Shown here piece after piece: positions 7,895-16,232 of a stretch of 29,487 bases of DNA (within the stretch, counting starts at the first letter, position 1; the number at the start of each line of letters is the position of its first letter). Position numbers and translations under genes: made by a program. The notes beneath the pieces were generated by a model. It saw only the letters and a list, made by a program, of their open reading frames with translations. It searched no databases and was not told where the DNA came from. This stretch comes from Atopobium sp. UBA1382. GTDB lineage: Bacteria > Actinomycetota > Coriobacteriia > Coriobacteriales > Atopobiaceae. The stretch is from the NCBI GenBank assembly GCA_002305805.1, contig DBQY01000010.1:6793-36279 (forward strand). The letters run 5' to 3'.

Positions 7895-8669
7895 CCAAGA
7901 TTCTGTGCCGGAGGCCCTAACGGAGGCTGTGCTCTCCGGCGGACTCAGTCGGGACGAGGCAGAGTCCGTCATGGCAGGTCTGCGCGATACTCCGGACCTT
8001 TCGCAGTCCGGGATTGCTCCGGAGGTTCTCGACCAGCTTCTGCCTGACGAGCGCGTCGAACTGCCGCGCGTTCGTCGCGTGGCGGGCTGCTTGGGCTATC
8101 GGTTTGTCAAGAGAGCCTTTGATATCGTGTCGTGCTCGGCGGCGCTCGTAGTCCTTGCCATACCGATGGCCGTGATCGCGACCATGGTCAAGCGTGAGAG
8201 CCCTGGACCCGCGTTCTATGCACAGACGCGTGAGGGTAGGGGCGGCAGACCGTTTAGGCTCTACAAGTTTCGCTCGATGTATACAGATGCTGAGGCTCGC
8301 GGCGCGCAGTGGGCGCTCGACGACGACCCAAGAATCACGCCGCTGGGTAAGAAGCTTCGGAACAGTCGCTTAGACGAGATTCCGCAGTTCTGGAACGTTG
8401 TCAGGGGCGACATGTCGCTCGTTGGGCCTCGCCCGGAGCGCCCCGCCTTCTGCTCGGCCTTCCGCGAACGCATTGAAGGCTGGGACCAAAGGACGCTCGT
8501 ACGACCCGGCATCACTGGTCTTGCCCAGGTCGAGGGTGGCTACGAGCTTCTCCCCAAGGAGAAGGCGGTCATAGATATCGACTATATCGAGCATCGTTCG
8601 CTCTTGCTCGACCTTAAGATCATGCTCCGCACGCTTGGCGTGCTCAGGACCGGGGAGGGTGCGCGATGA
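7869..8669 (+). CDS. Undecaprenyl-phosphate sugar phosphotransferase (initiating, WbaP/CpsE-type catalytic domain)
   Basis: It transfers a sugar-1-phosphate to undecaprenyl phosphate, the first step of repeat-unit assembly. A bacterial sugar transferase domain occupies about 80-266: re-entrant hydrophobic helix (84-107), KRESPGPAFYAQTREG (108-123), the FRSM motif, the catalytic Asp-Glu pair in LDEIPQFWNVVRGDMSLVGPRP (168-189) and RPGITGLAQV (212-221). It lacks the four-helix N-terminus of full WbaP/CpsE; instead there are about 78 soluble residues of unclear role. The start is uncertain: the TTG at 7869 has AAGGTAGG upstream and overlaps loaP by 26 nt; GTG codons at 7902 and 7929 are alternatives. 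It overlaps the next gene by 4 nt (ATGA). Codons are less GC-rich than in the preceding genes. Confidence 0.92.
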   Translation: MRLSGSKPNQDSVPEALTEAVLSGGLSRDEAESVMAGLRDTPDLSQSGIAPEVLDQLLPDERVELPRVRRVAGCLGYRFVKRAFDIVSCSAALVVLAIPMAVIATMVKRESPGPAFYAQTREGRGGRPFRLYKFRSMYTDAEARGAQWALDDDPRITPLGKKLRNSRLDEIPQFWNVVRGDMSLVGPRPERPAFCSAFRERIEGWDQRTLVRPGITGLAQVEGGYELLPKEKAVIDIDYIEHRSLLLDLKIMLRTLGVLRTGEGAR

Positions 8670-9847
8670 GAGTACTGTATCTTGCGGATACGTATCGTCC
8701 GTCGCGCTCGGCTTGTGCAAACCGAACAGTGGTGCTCGTAGAGGCTTTGCGCGCCGCCGGTCATGATGTTCGAGTGCTCACCTCCAGCGACAGTCTAATT
8801 GGCGCGTCCGAGGGCTACGTCAGCCCCGATTACGTAACCTACTTCCGAACCTTTCCACTCGAGAAGAAGACTCTTGTCAACCGTCTGAGAAACAACTTTG
8901 GCGGGAAATGGGAGTCGATAAGGGTCGCAAAGGGCATGGGTAATTATGACGTAGTAATCTGCACCACCCCGCCCCTGCTTCTGATCACCGCGGCAATGAG
9001 GATTGCGCAGTCAAAGCACGCACGGCTCGTGATGGACGTTCGTGATATCTGGCCCGACGTTGCCTACGAGATGGGGTCTTTCACTCCTGCAAGCCCCTAT
9101 GGGAGATTCTTCAACCACATCGCGCTCAAGGCATACGAACAGGCCGACCTCGTCGTCTCCGTGTCGCCGGGTAAGGTCAAGAAGCTCAGGATGCGCGTCC
9201 CAGGTGGCAATGTGGCGCTCATACCCAACGGAATTGACGAAGCGTTTCTTGGTCAGGATGAAGACCTGGACCTCGTTGAGCGACTGCGGCTCGACGAGGG
9301 GAACGTATGCGTGTATGTGGGCAACATTGGGCTTGCGCAGGGACTCGGGACACTGCTGGATATCGCGATGAAGCGTGTCGACGTTCGCTTTCTGTTGTTC
9401 GGAAACGGCGCCGACAGGGAAAGGCTGGAACGGCGCATTGAGAGCGAGGGCATCTACAACGTGGAGTTTTGCGGAACCGTTGACGGACGAGGCGTGTTCA
9501 CCGCCCTCAAGCACGCGACTCTCTCGTATATCCCGCTGGTCAGCTCAAGGCTGAGCGACAGTATTCCCACCAAACTTTACGAAGCCCTAGCCTGCGGCTG
9601 TCCGGTGTTACTTGCGGCGGAGGGGGATGCTGCCGACCTTGTCGAGAGGAGTGGTCTTGGTAGACATGCTGCGCCGGAGGACCCCAAGGCCCTCCTCGAT
9701 GCGTTCGACGAGCTTCTGAGGTGCCCGTACTCTGACGTTGAGCGGGAAGTGGCGTCTTCCTGGGTGAGGGAGAACCACTCACGACAGAAGTTTGCGACGA
9801 GTTTTGTGGGGCTTGTCGAGTCTCTTGGGAGCTACGGTGGGCTCTAA
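8666..9847 (+). CDS. Glycosyltransferase family 4 (WbuB-like)
   Basis: A 393-residue GT-B retaining glycosyltransferase, probably adding the second sugar on the cytosolic face. The N-terminus has the typical MRVLYLADTYRPSRSACAN opening, the middle has VVICTTPPLL and DVRDIWPD as in WbuB-like enzymes, and the C-terminal half has the nucleotide-sugar site PTKLYEALACGCPV (301-314) with the conserved Glu. It overlaps the phosphoglycosyl transferase by 4 nt and the heparinase-like gene by about 11 nt, so translation is coupled. WbuB is a fucosaminyltransferase in E. coli O26, but sugar specificity cannot be read from sequence here. Confidence 0.9.
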   Translation: MRVLYLADTYRPSRSACANRTVVLVEALRAAGHDVRVLTSSDSLIGASEGYVSPDYVTYFRTFPLEKKTLVNRLRNNFGGKWESIRVAKGMGNYDVVICTTPPLLLITAAMRIAQSKHARLVMDVRDIWPDVAYEMGSFTPASPYGRFFNHIALKAYEQADLVVSVSPGKVKKLRMRVPGGNVALIPNGIDEAFLGQDEDLDLVERLRLDEGNVCVYVGNIGLAQGLGTLLDIAMKRVDVRFLLFGNGADRERLERRIESEGIYNVEFCGTVDGRGVFTALKHATLSYIPLVSSRLSDSIPTKLYEALACGCPVLLAAEGDAADLVERSGLGRHAAPEDPKALLDAFDELLRCPYSDVEREVASSWVRENHSRQKFATSFVGLVESLGSYGGL

Positions 9848-11495
9848 GGTGGCGCTGTATCTCAACACCATCAGGCGAATGCGCCCCAGTATGGTGATTT
9901 CCCGGTTGCGTGGGGTTCGTACGGTGTCCAACAGGATGCTCGAGGGTGCGCACCCCGTGAGGGCGCTCCGAATTGCCTTGCCCGAGCTTGACCTTGATAA
10001 GGAGTATCTCGGTCGCTTCGACGTTGACGGACTGCTCGAGGGGGATTTTCTCCTAATTAACGAACATCATGAGGTCGACCTTTGCGTCTGGAGCGTCCCC
10101 GACGCCTCGCATCTCTGGAACTTCAACCTACACTATTTTGAGTACGGCATCGCCCTCGCTGCAAGGTATAGGGAGACGGGGGAGCGCAGGTGGCTCGAGT
10201 GCTTCAAGAGACTTGTCTCGAGCTGGATGAGGGCTTGCCCCTACCACGGGGGTGACGCGTGGCACCCATATACCATCTCCTTGCGACTGGTTAACTGGCT
10301 CGTCGCGATAGACCTTTTCGATGGCGCGCTCGAGAGAGATCAGTCGTTCTTTGCCGCAATGTGCGAGAGCATGTACCTTCAGTATCGGCATCTGCTTATC
10401 AACCAGGAGACACATCTTCGCGCCAATCATTACTGGGAGAACGTGAAGACGCTCGTCATCATGGCGGCTGTATTTGACGAGAAAGACGTTCTCGACCACT
10501 CGCTTAGATGGCTTTCGGAGCAACTCGACGAACAGATTCTTCCGGATGGAGTCCACTTCGAGCGCAGCCTCATGTACCACAAGCTCATGATCGAGGGAAT
10601 GCTCCGCCTCTGGCACGTCTCCCAGGGAATGCGTTTCAAGCTTCCCGCAAAGTTTCTCCCGATGGTTGAGCTCATGCTTGATGCGATGGCGTCTCTCGAG
10701 AGGGGGATGGGCAAGACGCCGTTCTTCAACGACTCCGCGGATGGCGTTTCAAAGACATGTGACCAGCTGCGCGTAGCCGGCAGTCGGCTGCTTGGATACG
10801 AAGTCGATGACTCTAAGGCGGCGTTCCCTGATGCTGGGTACTACAAGTTGTACCAAGGCCCCATCGCTGTCATGTTCGACGCAGGCGTACCTGGACCGAG
10901 CTACATGCTCGGTCACGCCCACTGCGATTGCCTCTCCTTCGAGCTTTCCTTCGACGGTGTGCCCATCATTGTGAACTCGGGGACCTATGCCTATCAGAGT
11001 GAGCTGCGCCCGTACTTCAGATCCACCGCCGCCCACAACACAGTGATGGTCGATGGCGTTGAGCAACTCGAGTGTTGGGGGGAGCACCGGGTTGCTCGTG
11101 GCTACGACGACTGTATGGTCGAGGCGTTCGGGAAGGGGCACATCGCTGCGTCCTTTCGGGATTACCAGGGCAATTACCTGAGACGGGAAATCAGACTATC
11201 GGACTCTCGGCTAGACATCGAGGACACGTGCAGCCTTTCCGCCAAGCGCACCGCTGAGCTAGCCGCTTGGCTGCACTTCAGGCCGGGGACCAGCTATGCG
11301 ATTGTGGACGACCGCATCCGTGTCTCAGCTGGTGGGGCGGGGGAGTGTGTTGAGGTCTATCCCGGCGGGGTGCACTCCATGGGAGACAGGCCCGTCTCAA
11401 GTGAGTTCAGTGTTCTCGGAATGGCGCCGAGCATTGAGCTCTGCTCTTCGGGCGGCGGGAAGCTCTGCTGCCAAGTGACAATCGGAACGAGATAG
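9837..11495 (+). CDS. Heparinase II/III-like protein
   Basis: A 552-residue protein with an alpha-helical toroid N-terminal half (NFNLHYFEYG; WHPYTISLRLVNW; ETHLRANHYWEN) and a heparinase II/III C-terminal beta domain containing LGHAHCDCLSFEL (His360 and His362) and FRSTAAHNTVMVDG. Characterised members are polysaccharide lyases acting on uronate-containing chains, which would suit a ManNAcA-containing polymer. No signal peptide is visible, so in this biosynthetic setting it may act in the cytosol or not as a lyase. The start is taken as the GTG at 9837 with GGGAG five bases upstream; a TTG at 9792 and a GTG at 9849 are possible. A 10-nt gap separates it from wecC. Confidence 0.85.
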   Translation: MGSKVALYLNTIRRMRPSMVISRLRGVRTVSNRMLEGAHPVRALRIALPELDLDKEYLGRFDVDGLLEGDFLLINEHHEVDLCVWSVPDASHLWNFNLHYFEYGIALAARYRETGERRWLECFKRLVSSWMRACPYHGGDAWHPYTISLRLVNWLVAIDLFDGALERDQSFFAAMCESMYLQYRHLLINQETHLRANHYWENVKTLVIMAAVFDEKDVLDHSLRWLSEQLDEQILPDGVHFERSLMYHKLMIEGMLRLWHVSQGMRFKLPAKFLPMVELMLDAMASLERGMGKTPFFNDSADGVSKTCDQLRVAGSRLLGYEVDDSKAAFPDAGYYKLYQGPIAVMFDAGVPGPSYMLGHAHCDCLSFELSFDGVPIIVNSGTYAYQSELRPYFRSTAAHNTVMVDGVEQLECWGEHRVARGYDDCMVEAFGKGHIAASFRDYQGNYLRREIRLSDSRLDIEDTCSLSAKRTAELAAWLHFRPGTSYAIVDDRIRVSAGGAGECVEVYPGGVHSMGDRPVSSEFSVLGMAPSIELCSSGGGKLCCQVTIGTR

Positions 11496-11505
11496 AGGGG
11501 TTTTG

Positions 11506-12723
11506 ATGGTTAACGTAATCGGTCTCGGCTACATAGGCCTTCCCACCGCGCTCATGATGGCGTCGCACGGCGTTGAGGTCGTGGGCACGGACTACAACGA
11601 GGGGCTCGTCGCGACCCTGAACGCGGGCCGCATCACCTTCAAGGAGGAGGGCCTCGACGACCTGTTCGAGGCCGCCGTCGCGTCTGGAATCACCTTCACG
11701 ACCGAGTACCAGGCGTGCGACACCTACATAGTCTCCGTGCCCACCCCCTACGACAAGGTGGACAAGAAGATCGACCCCCGCTACGTCGTGGAGGCTGTCA
11801 GGACGGTGCTGGGGGTCGCCCCGGAGGGCGCGACGCTCGTCATCGAGTCCACCATCTCGCCCAACACCATCGACCGCTTCGTCCGCCCGCTGCTCGAGGG
11901 GGCGGGGCGCGCCGACGTCGGCCTCGTCCACGCGCCCGAGCGCATCATCCCGGGCAACATGGTCTACGAGCTCGTCCACAACAACCGCACCATCGGGGCG
12001 GACGACCCGGCGGTGGGGGAGAGGGTCGCCGCCCTCTACGCCTCCTTCTGCGAGGGCGAGATCTCGGTCACCGACATCCGCACGGCCGAGATGACCAAGG
12101 TCGTCGAGAACACCTTCCGCGCGGTCAACATCGCCTTCGCCAACGAGCTCGCCAAGGTCTGCCGCATCGGGGGCATGGACGTCTACGAGGTCATCCGCAT
12201 CGCGAACAAGCACCCCCGCGTGAACATCCTCCAGCCCGGGCCGGGCGTGGGCGGCCACTGCATCCCGGTGGACCCCTGGTTCCTCGTCGGCGACTACCCC
12301 GAGACGGCGAACTTCATCCGCCTCGCCCTGCAGACCAACGCCTCCATGCCCGAGTACGTGCTCCGCAGGGCGCACGAGGCCATGGCGGAGCGCGGCATCG
12401 CGGACCTCGCCCGCGTCGGCGTCTACGGCCTCACCTACAAGGAGGACGTCGACGACGTGCGCGAGTCGCCGACGCTGCAGCTCCTCGAGGCCCAGGCCGA
12501 GCACCTCTCCGGCGGGGCCATGAGGGTCTACGACCCGTGGGTGGAGGCCGACGTCGTGCCCAACCAGGTCCACTCGATGGGGGAGTTCCTCGACGGGCTC
12601 GAGATGGTGATCGTCATGGTGGGCCACTCCCAGGTCAAGGGGCGCCCCGAGCTCTTCGGCGACCGCGCAATCGTCGACCCGCGAAACGTCATGGGCGACG
12701 GCGAGAACGTTTACAAGCTGTAA
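11506..12723 (+). CDS. wecC: UDP-N-acetyl-D-mannosamine dehydrogenase
   Basis: NAD-dependent four-electron oxidation of UDP-ManNAc to UDP-ManNAcA. The 405-residue protein has the Rossmann motif GLGYIGLP (6-13), STISPNT (116-121), APERIIPGN (143-151) and the catalytic-cysteine loop PGPGVGGHCIPVDPW (244-258, Cys252), and the C-terminal domain includes YGLTYKEDVDDVRESPTLQL. The ATG at 11506 has GAGGGG six bases upstream. The substrate is inferred from similarity to WecC and from the wecB gene at the end of the same operon, which would make UDP-ManNAc. Its codons are almost all G/C-ending, unlike both neighbours, so it may have a separate history. Confidence 0.92.
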   Translation: MVNVIGLGYIGLPTALMMASHGVEVVGTDYNEGLVATLNAGRITFKEEGLDDLFEAAVASGITFTTEYQACDTYIVSVPTPYDKVDKKIDPRYVVEAVRTVLGVAPEGATLVIESTISPNTIDRFVRPLLEGAGRADVGLVHAPERIIPGNMVYELVHNNRTIGADDPAVGERVAALYASFCEGEISVTDIRTAEMTKVVENTFRAVNIAFANELAKVCRIGGMDVYEVIRIANKHPRVNILQPGPGVGGHCIPVDPWFLVGDYPETANFIRLALQTNASMPEYVLRRAHEAMAERGIADLARVGVYGLTYKEDVDDVRESPTLQLLEAQAEHLSGGAMRVYDPWVEADVVPNQVHSMGEFLDGLEMVIVMVGHSQVKGRPELFGDRAIVDPRNVMGDGENVYKL

Positions 12724-12750
12724 AGACAACGTGAAACGGAGTGTTTTGCA

Positions 12751-14874
12751 ATGAAACAGCTATACCTGATGGTCGATGACGGCTCGATGCGTGAGATTGA
12801 GGTTCCGGCTCCTACCCCCAAAAAGGGATTTCTGATTGTTGAGACGCTTTGGTCGGTCGTTTCAGCTGGTACAGAGCGTGGCCTCGCCTCTTTCGGCGGG
12901 AAAAACCTCGTTGCTAAAGCCCTTGAGCGTCCTGACCAAGTGAAGAAGGTTCTCGAAAAGCTTTCTACCGATGGCTTCGTTACGACCATGGAGTCGGCGT
13001 TCAACAAACTTGGCGAGCCCATGCCCATGGGTTACTCAGCCGTGGGGCGCGTCATCTCCGTGGGCGAGGGCATCACAGACATTTTCCCTGGAGATCTTGT
13101 GGCTATGGTTGGCCAAGCGTATCACGCGGAGGTCAATCGTGTGAATCGCAATCTTGTCTCTAAGCTCCCGGAGGATTTCAAGGATATTCGCCAGGCCGCG
13201 TTTTGTGCGCTTGGTGGTATAGCGCTCCAGGGCATTCACCAGGCCGACGTCCGTCCTGGAGAGACGGTCGGCATCATCGGGCTCGGTCTGATCGGGCAGA
13301 TCTGTGCCCGTATCCTTGATGCGTACGGTTGCGACGTTATCGGTTTCGACATCGCCGACAGGACAAAGCCGGGTACGAGACTCCGGTCGTTTATCAATTC
13401 CTCGGATGACAACGCTGCGGAACTTGCGCTTGCCGAGACGGAGGGTCGTGGCGTTGACAAGGTCATCATTGCGGCGGCAACCGGATCAAATGACCCCATG
13501 GATCTCGCTGCGGCAATCGCGCGCGACCGTGCGACGATTTGCATGATTGGCGTCACCAAGATGGATATTGACCGGCGCCCGTACTACAAGAAAGAGCTTA
13601 CCTTCACCATTGCCCGCTCATATGGTGCGGGTCGTTATCAAGCAGACTACGAGGAGAAGGGCGTCGACCTTCCCATCGGATACGTTCGCTTTACCGAGGG
13701 GCGCAACGTCGAGGAATTCGTTCGTCTTATTGCGCGCGGAAGGCTCGATCTCTCTGACCTCATTACACATGAGATTCCCTTCGAGAACGCGCAGCGTGCT
13801 TACGAGATGATTACCACGAACAAGAACAAGGAGCCTTATGTGGGCATCCTCCTTGCGTACGGTGAGCGTGACGGCAAGTTCGACGACGTGGTTAAGCCTG
13901 TAGTCAAAAAGACCCGTATGGCACAGGGGGATAAGGTCGGCGTCGCGCTCATAGGAGGCGGCGGGTTCGTTCGCAGTACGATATTGCCGGTCATGAAGGC
14001 GAATGGCTCATTCGAGTTCAGGGCGCTCGCCACAACCGGAGGTAGCAGTACGGGGCAGACCCTCGGTATGGAGGACTTCGCGTACGTTACGAACGACTAC
14101 GGGCGAGTCCTCGGAGACGACGCGATCGACCTTGTGATCGTATCAACGAATCACAATTCTCATGCCAGGTTCGTCGTGGAGGCGCTACAGGCGGGAAAGA
14201 ATGTTTATTGCGAGAAGCCACTATGTCTGACTCTCGAAGAGCTGGATTCCATCGAGGCTGCGTACCGAGCGAGCGTCGGTGAGCTGTTCTGTGGCATGAA
14301 CCGTCGCTTCGCTCCTGCGATTTCCCAGATTCGTGAGGAGCTCAAGACGAAGGATATCCCAGCCGTCTATGACTACATCGTGAACGCCGGAGAGATTCCA
14401 TCTGACCACTGGACGCAGGACGAGTCTGTCGGAGGAGGCCGCATCATCGGTGAGGCGTGCCACATGGTCGACGTTATCCAGTCACTTGACGGCAGCGACA
14501 TCGAAGATCTCAGCCTAACGTTCGCCAACTCCGACGGCTTCCCCTGCAAGGATAATGCCCTCATCTCGATGCGAATGGGGTCCGGCGCCATCGCGAACGT
14601 CGTGTACACGTCGATGGGGTCCAAGAAGTATCCTAAGGAGGAGCTGCGCGTGTTCAGCTCCGGCAACGTTTACGAGATGGACAACTATGTCGGCCTTACG
14701 CGCTACAGCAACGTCAAGAAGTCCTCGCCGAAGGTCCGTCAGGACAAGGGCTTCAAGAACGAGTATGCCTACATGCTTGACGTGCTCGCCGGAAAGTGCG
14801 CGAATTCGGCGATAGAGGATGCGTTCAAGGGCCATCGCGCGCTCCTCAAAGCGCTGGAGAATGCCCGTGGATAA
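12751..14874 (+). CDS. Bi-domain oxidoreductase: MDR dehydrogenase fused to Gfo/Idh/MocA dehydrogenase
   Basis: A 707-residue fusion. The first half resembles a medium-chain (zinc-alcohol-type) dehydrogenase, with ETLWSVVSAGTERG near the start and the nucleotide-binding GIIGLGLIGQ at about 174-183. After a short linker, the second half starts a new Rossmann fold (VALIGGGGFVRSTILP, about 396-412), with EKPLCLT at about 487 and GMNRRFAP at about 514, as in Gfo/Idh/MocA sugar oxidoreductases. Such fusions occur in polysaccharide loci near heparinase-like genes, but I know of no firmly established reaction; redox modification of a nucleotide sugar or glycan is plausible. The start ATG has ACGGAG about ten bases upstream. 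It overlaps the following gene slightly. Confidence 0.87.
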   Translation: MKQLYLMVDDGSMREIEVPAPTPKKGFLIVETLWSVVSAGTERGLASFGGKNLVAKALERPDQVKKVLEKLSTDGFVTTMESAFNKLGEPMPMGYSAVGRVISVGEGITDIFPGDLVAMVGQAYHAEVNRVNRNLVSKLPEDFKDIRQAAFCALGGIALQGIHQADVRPGETVGIIGLGLIGQICARILDAYGCDVIGFDIADRTKPGTRLRSFINSSDDNAAELALAETEGRGVDKVIIAAATGSNDPMDLAAAIARDRATICMIGVTKMDIDRRPYYKKELTFTIARSYGAGRYQADYEEKGVDLPIGYVRFTEGRNVEEFVRLIARGRLDLSDLITHEIPFENAQRAYEMITTNKNKEPYVGILLAYGERDGKFDDVVKPVVKKTRMAQGDKVGVALIGGGGFVRSTILPVMKANGSFEFRALATTGGSSTGQTLGMEDFAYVTNDYGRVLGDDAIDLVIVSTNHNSHARFVVEALQAGKNVYCEKPLCLTLEELDSIEAAYRASVGELFCGMNRRFAPAISQIREELKTKDIPAVYDYIVNAGEIPSDHWTQDESVGGGRIIGEACHMVDVIQSLDGSDIEDLSLTFANSDGFPCKDNALISMRMGSGAIANVVYTSMGSKKYPKEELRVFSSGNVYEMDNYVGLTRYSNVKKSSPKVRQDKGFKNEYAYMLDVLAGKCANSAIEDAFKGHRALLKALENARG

Positions 14875-16228
14875 GATGGCGGTCTACAACCGGCTTCCCG
14901 TATTCGCTCAGAATCTGGCGTGCAGCCTGGAGGGCATGCGGATTCAGAGGTCCCGGTACGGCAGAGGTTTTTGGAAGGCTCTCAATGCTTACGAGGCGCG
15001 CACTGACTGGTCCTCTGATCGGCTGGCGAGTTTTCGCGATCAGCGACTTCGTGGCATGGTCGACTACTGCTATCAAAACGTTCCTTACTATCACGACGTC
15101 TTTTCCGAGGGCGGCATCGACCCTCTGTCAATCAAAACTCTCGACGACCTGAAAAGGCTTCCTATTCTCACAAAGAAGATGGTCAATAAAGATCCGTCCC
15201 GGTTCCTCTCGACTGCCTACAAGGGAAGAAGGATAAAGCATCACACGAGTGGTACCACGGGATCGGGCTTCGTGTTTTACGTCACTCCTGAGTCGCTCGA
15301 CGAGCAATGGGCTTGCTGGTGGCGATTCAGGAGGGGTCTGGGAATCCGGTTCGGTCTCGATCAGGCGACGTTTGGGACACAGAAGGTTGTTCCCGTCGGC
15401 CAGCGCACTGCGCCGTTCTGGAGGGAGAACAAGCCTGGAAACCAGACGTACTACAGCGCCTTCCATGAGAGCGAGGAGAACCTCGTCGATTACTGCCTCG
15501 ACATCCAGAGGAAGCGTATTCCGTGGATACACGGATATCCTTCCCTTCTTGCCCCCCTCGCAAGCTGCGCGCTCGAGCACGGGCTTCGCTTCCCAGAGAT
15601 GCAGTTCGTGACGACGGGAGCGGAGAACCTCTACAACCATCAGGCTGATTTGCTCGAGCGGGCGTTTGGCTGCAGGCCGTACCAGCACTATGGCATGTGT
15701 GAGGGAATCGCGAACTTCTCTGAGGACCTCGACCATCGCATGTTCGTTGACGAAGACTACGCGGCTGTTGAATTTATCGCCGACGAGGACGGTCGCATGC
15801 ACGTGATTGGGTCGACGCTCACCAACTACGCGATGCCGCTGCTTCGCTGGGACGTCGGTGACGTAGCCGAGGTCAGGACAGCCTCGGACGGCCGTCGAGA
15901 GGTCATCTCGATAGACGGGAGGTCAGAGGACGCCCTGATTCTCCCCGACGGAACCGTCGTTGGTAAGCTCGACCATGTCTTCAAGGACACCGTCCACTTC
16001 TCCGAGGCGCAGATCCACCAGAACGCGGACTACTCCCTCACGATTCTGGCGGTCAAGACGGTGGAGGATGTGTCCGAGGACGAGAGACTTGCGATTGACC
16101 AGCTGCGTCAGAGCATCTCCCCGATGCTGCCCGTGACGTTCACGTACGTCAACCGCGTCCCCAGGACGAGAGGCGGCAAACTCCGATTCGTCGTGACCGA
16201 CGTGAATAAGGGTCGTAGCCCTAGGTGA
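14867..16228 (+). CDS. PaaK-like adenylate-forming enzyme (phenylacetate-CoA ligase superfamily)
   Basis: A 453-residue ANL-superfamily protein related to phenylacetate-CoA ligase and to PaaK-like proteins of capsule clusters. The ATP-binding loop HTSGTTG is at 126-132, preceded by an N-terminal segment with LRGMVDYCYQNVPYYHDVF typical of the family. Further on, YGMCEG (the adenine/substrate region) and LRWDVGD are visible. It should activate a carboxylate as an acyl-adenylate; the acyl acceptor is unknown, and amide or ester decoration of the glycan is a guess. The GTG at 14867 was chosen because GGAGA lies six bases upstream; ATGs at 14861 and 14876 have poor spacing. It overlaps the oxidoreductase by 8 nt and ends 4 nt before the DUF362 gene. 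Confidence 0.86.
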   Translation: MDKMAVYNRLPVFAQNLACSLEGMRIQRSRYGRGFWKALNAYEARTDWSSDRLASFRDQRLRGMVDYCYQNVPYYHDVFSEGGIDPLSIKTLDDLKRLPILTKKMVNKDPSRFLSTAYKGRRIKHHTSGTTGSGFVFYVTPESLDEQWACWWRFRRGLGIRFGLDQATFGTQKVVPVGQRTAPFWRENKPGNQTYYSAFHESEENLVDYCLDIQRKRIPWIHGYPSLLAPLASCALEHGLRFPEMQFVTTGAENLYNHQADLLERAFGCRPYQHYGMCEGIANFSEDLDHRMFVDEDYAAVEFIADEDGRMHVIGSTLTNYAMPLLRWDVGDVAEVRTASDGRREVISIDGRSEDALILPDGTVVGKLDHVFKDTVHFSEAQIHQNADYSLTILAVKTVEDVSEDERLAIDQLRQSISPMLPVTFTYVNRVPRTRGGKLRFVVTDVNKGRSPR

Positions 16229-16232
16229 CGAT

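Noticed and set aside
11407..12729. 440-codon minus-strand frame opposite wecC
   Set aside because: Antisense of a clear dehydrogenase in very GC-rich DNA; repetitive Asp/Val/Gly/Leu composition.
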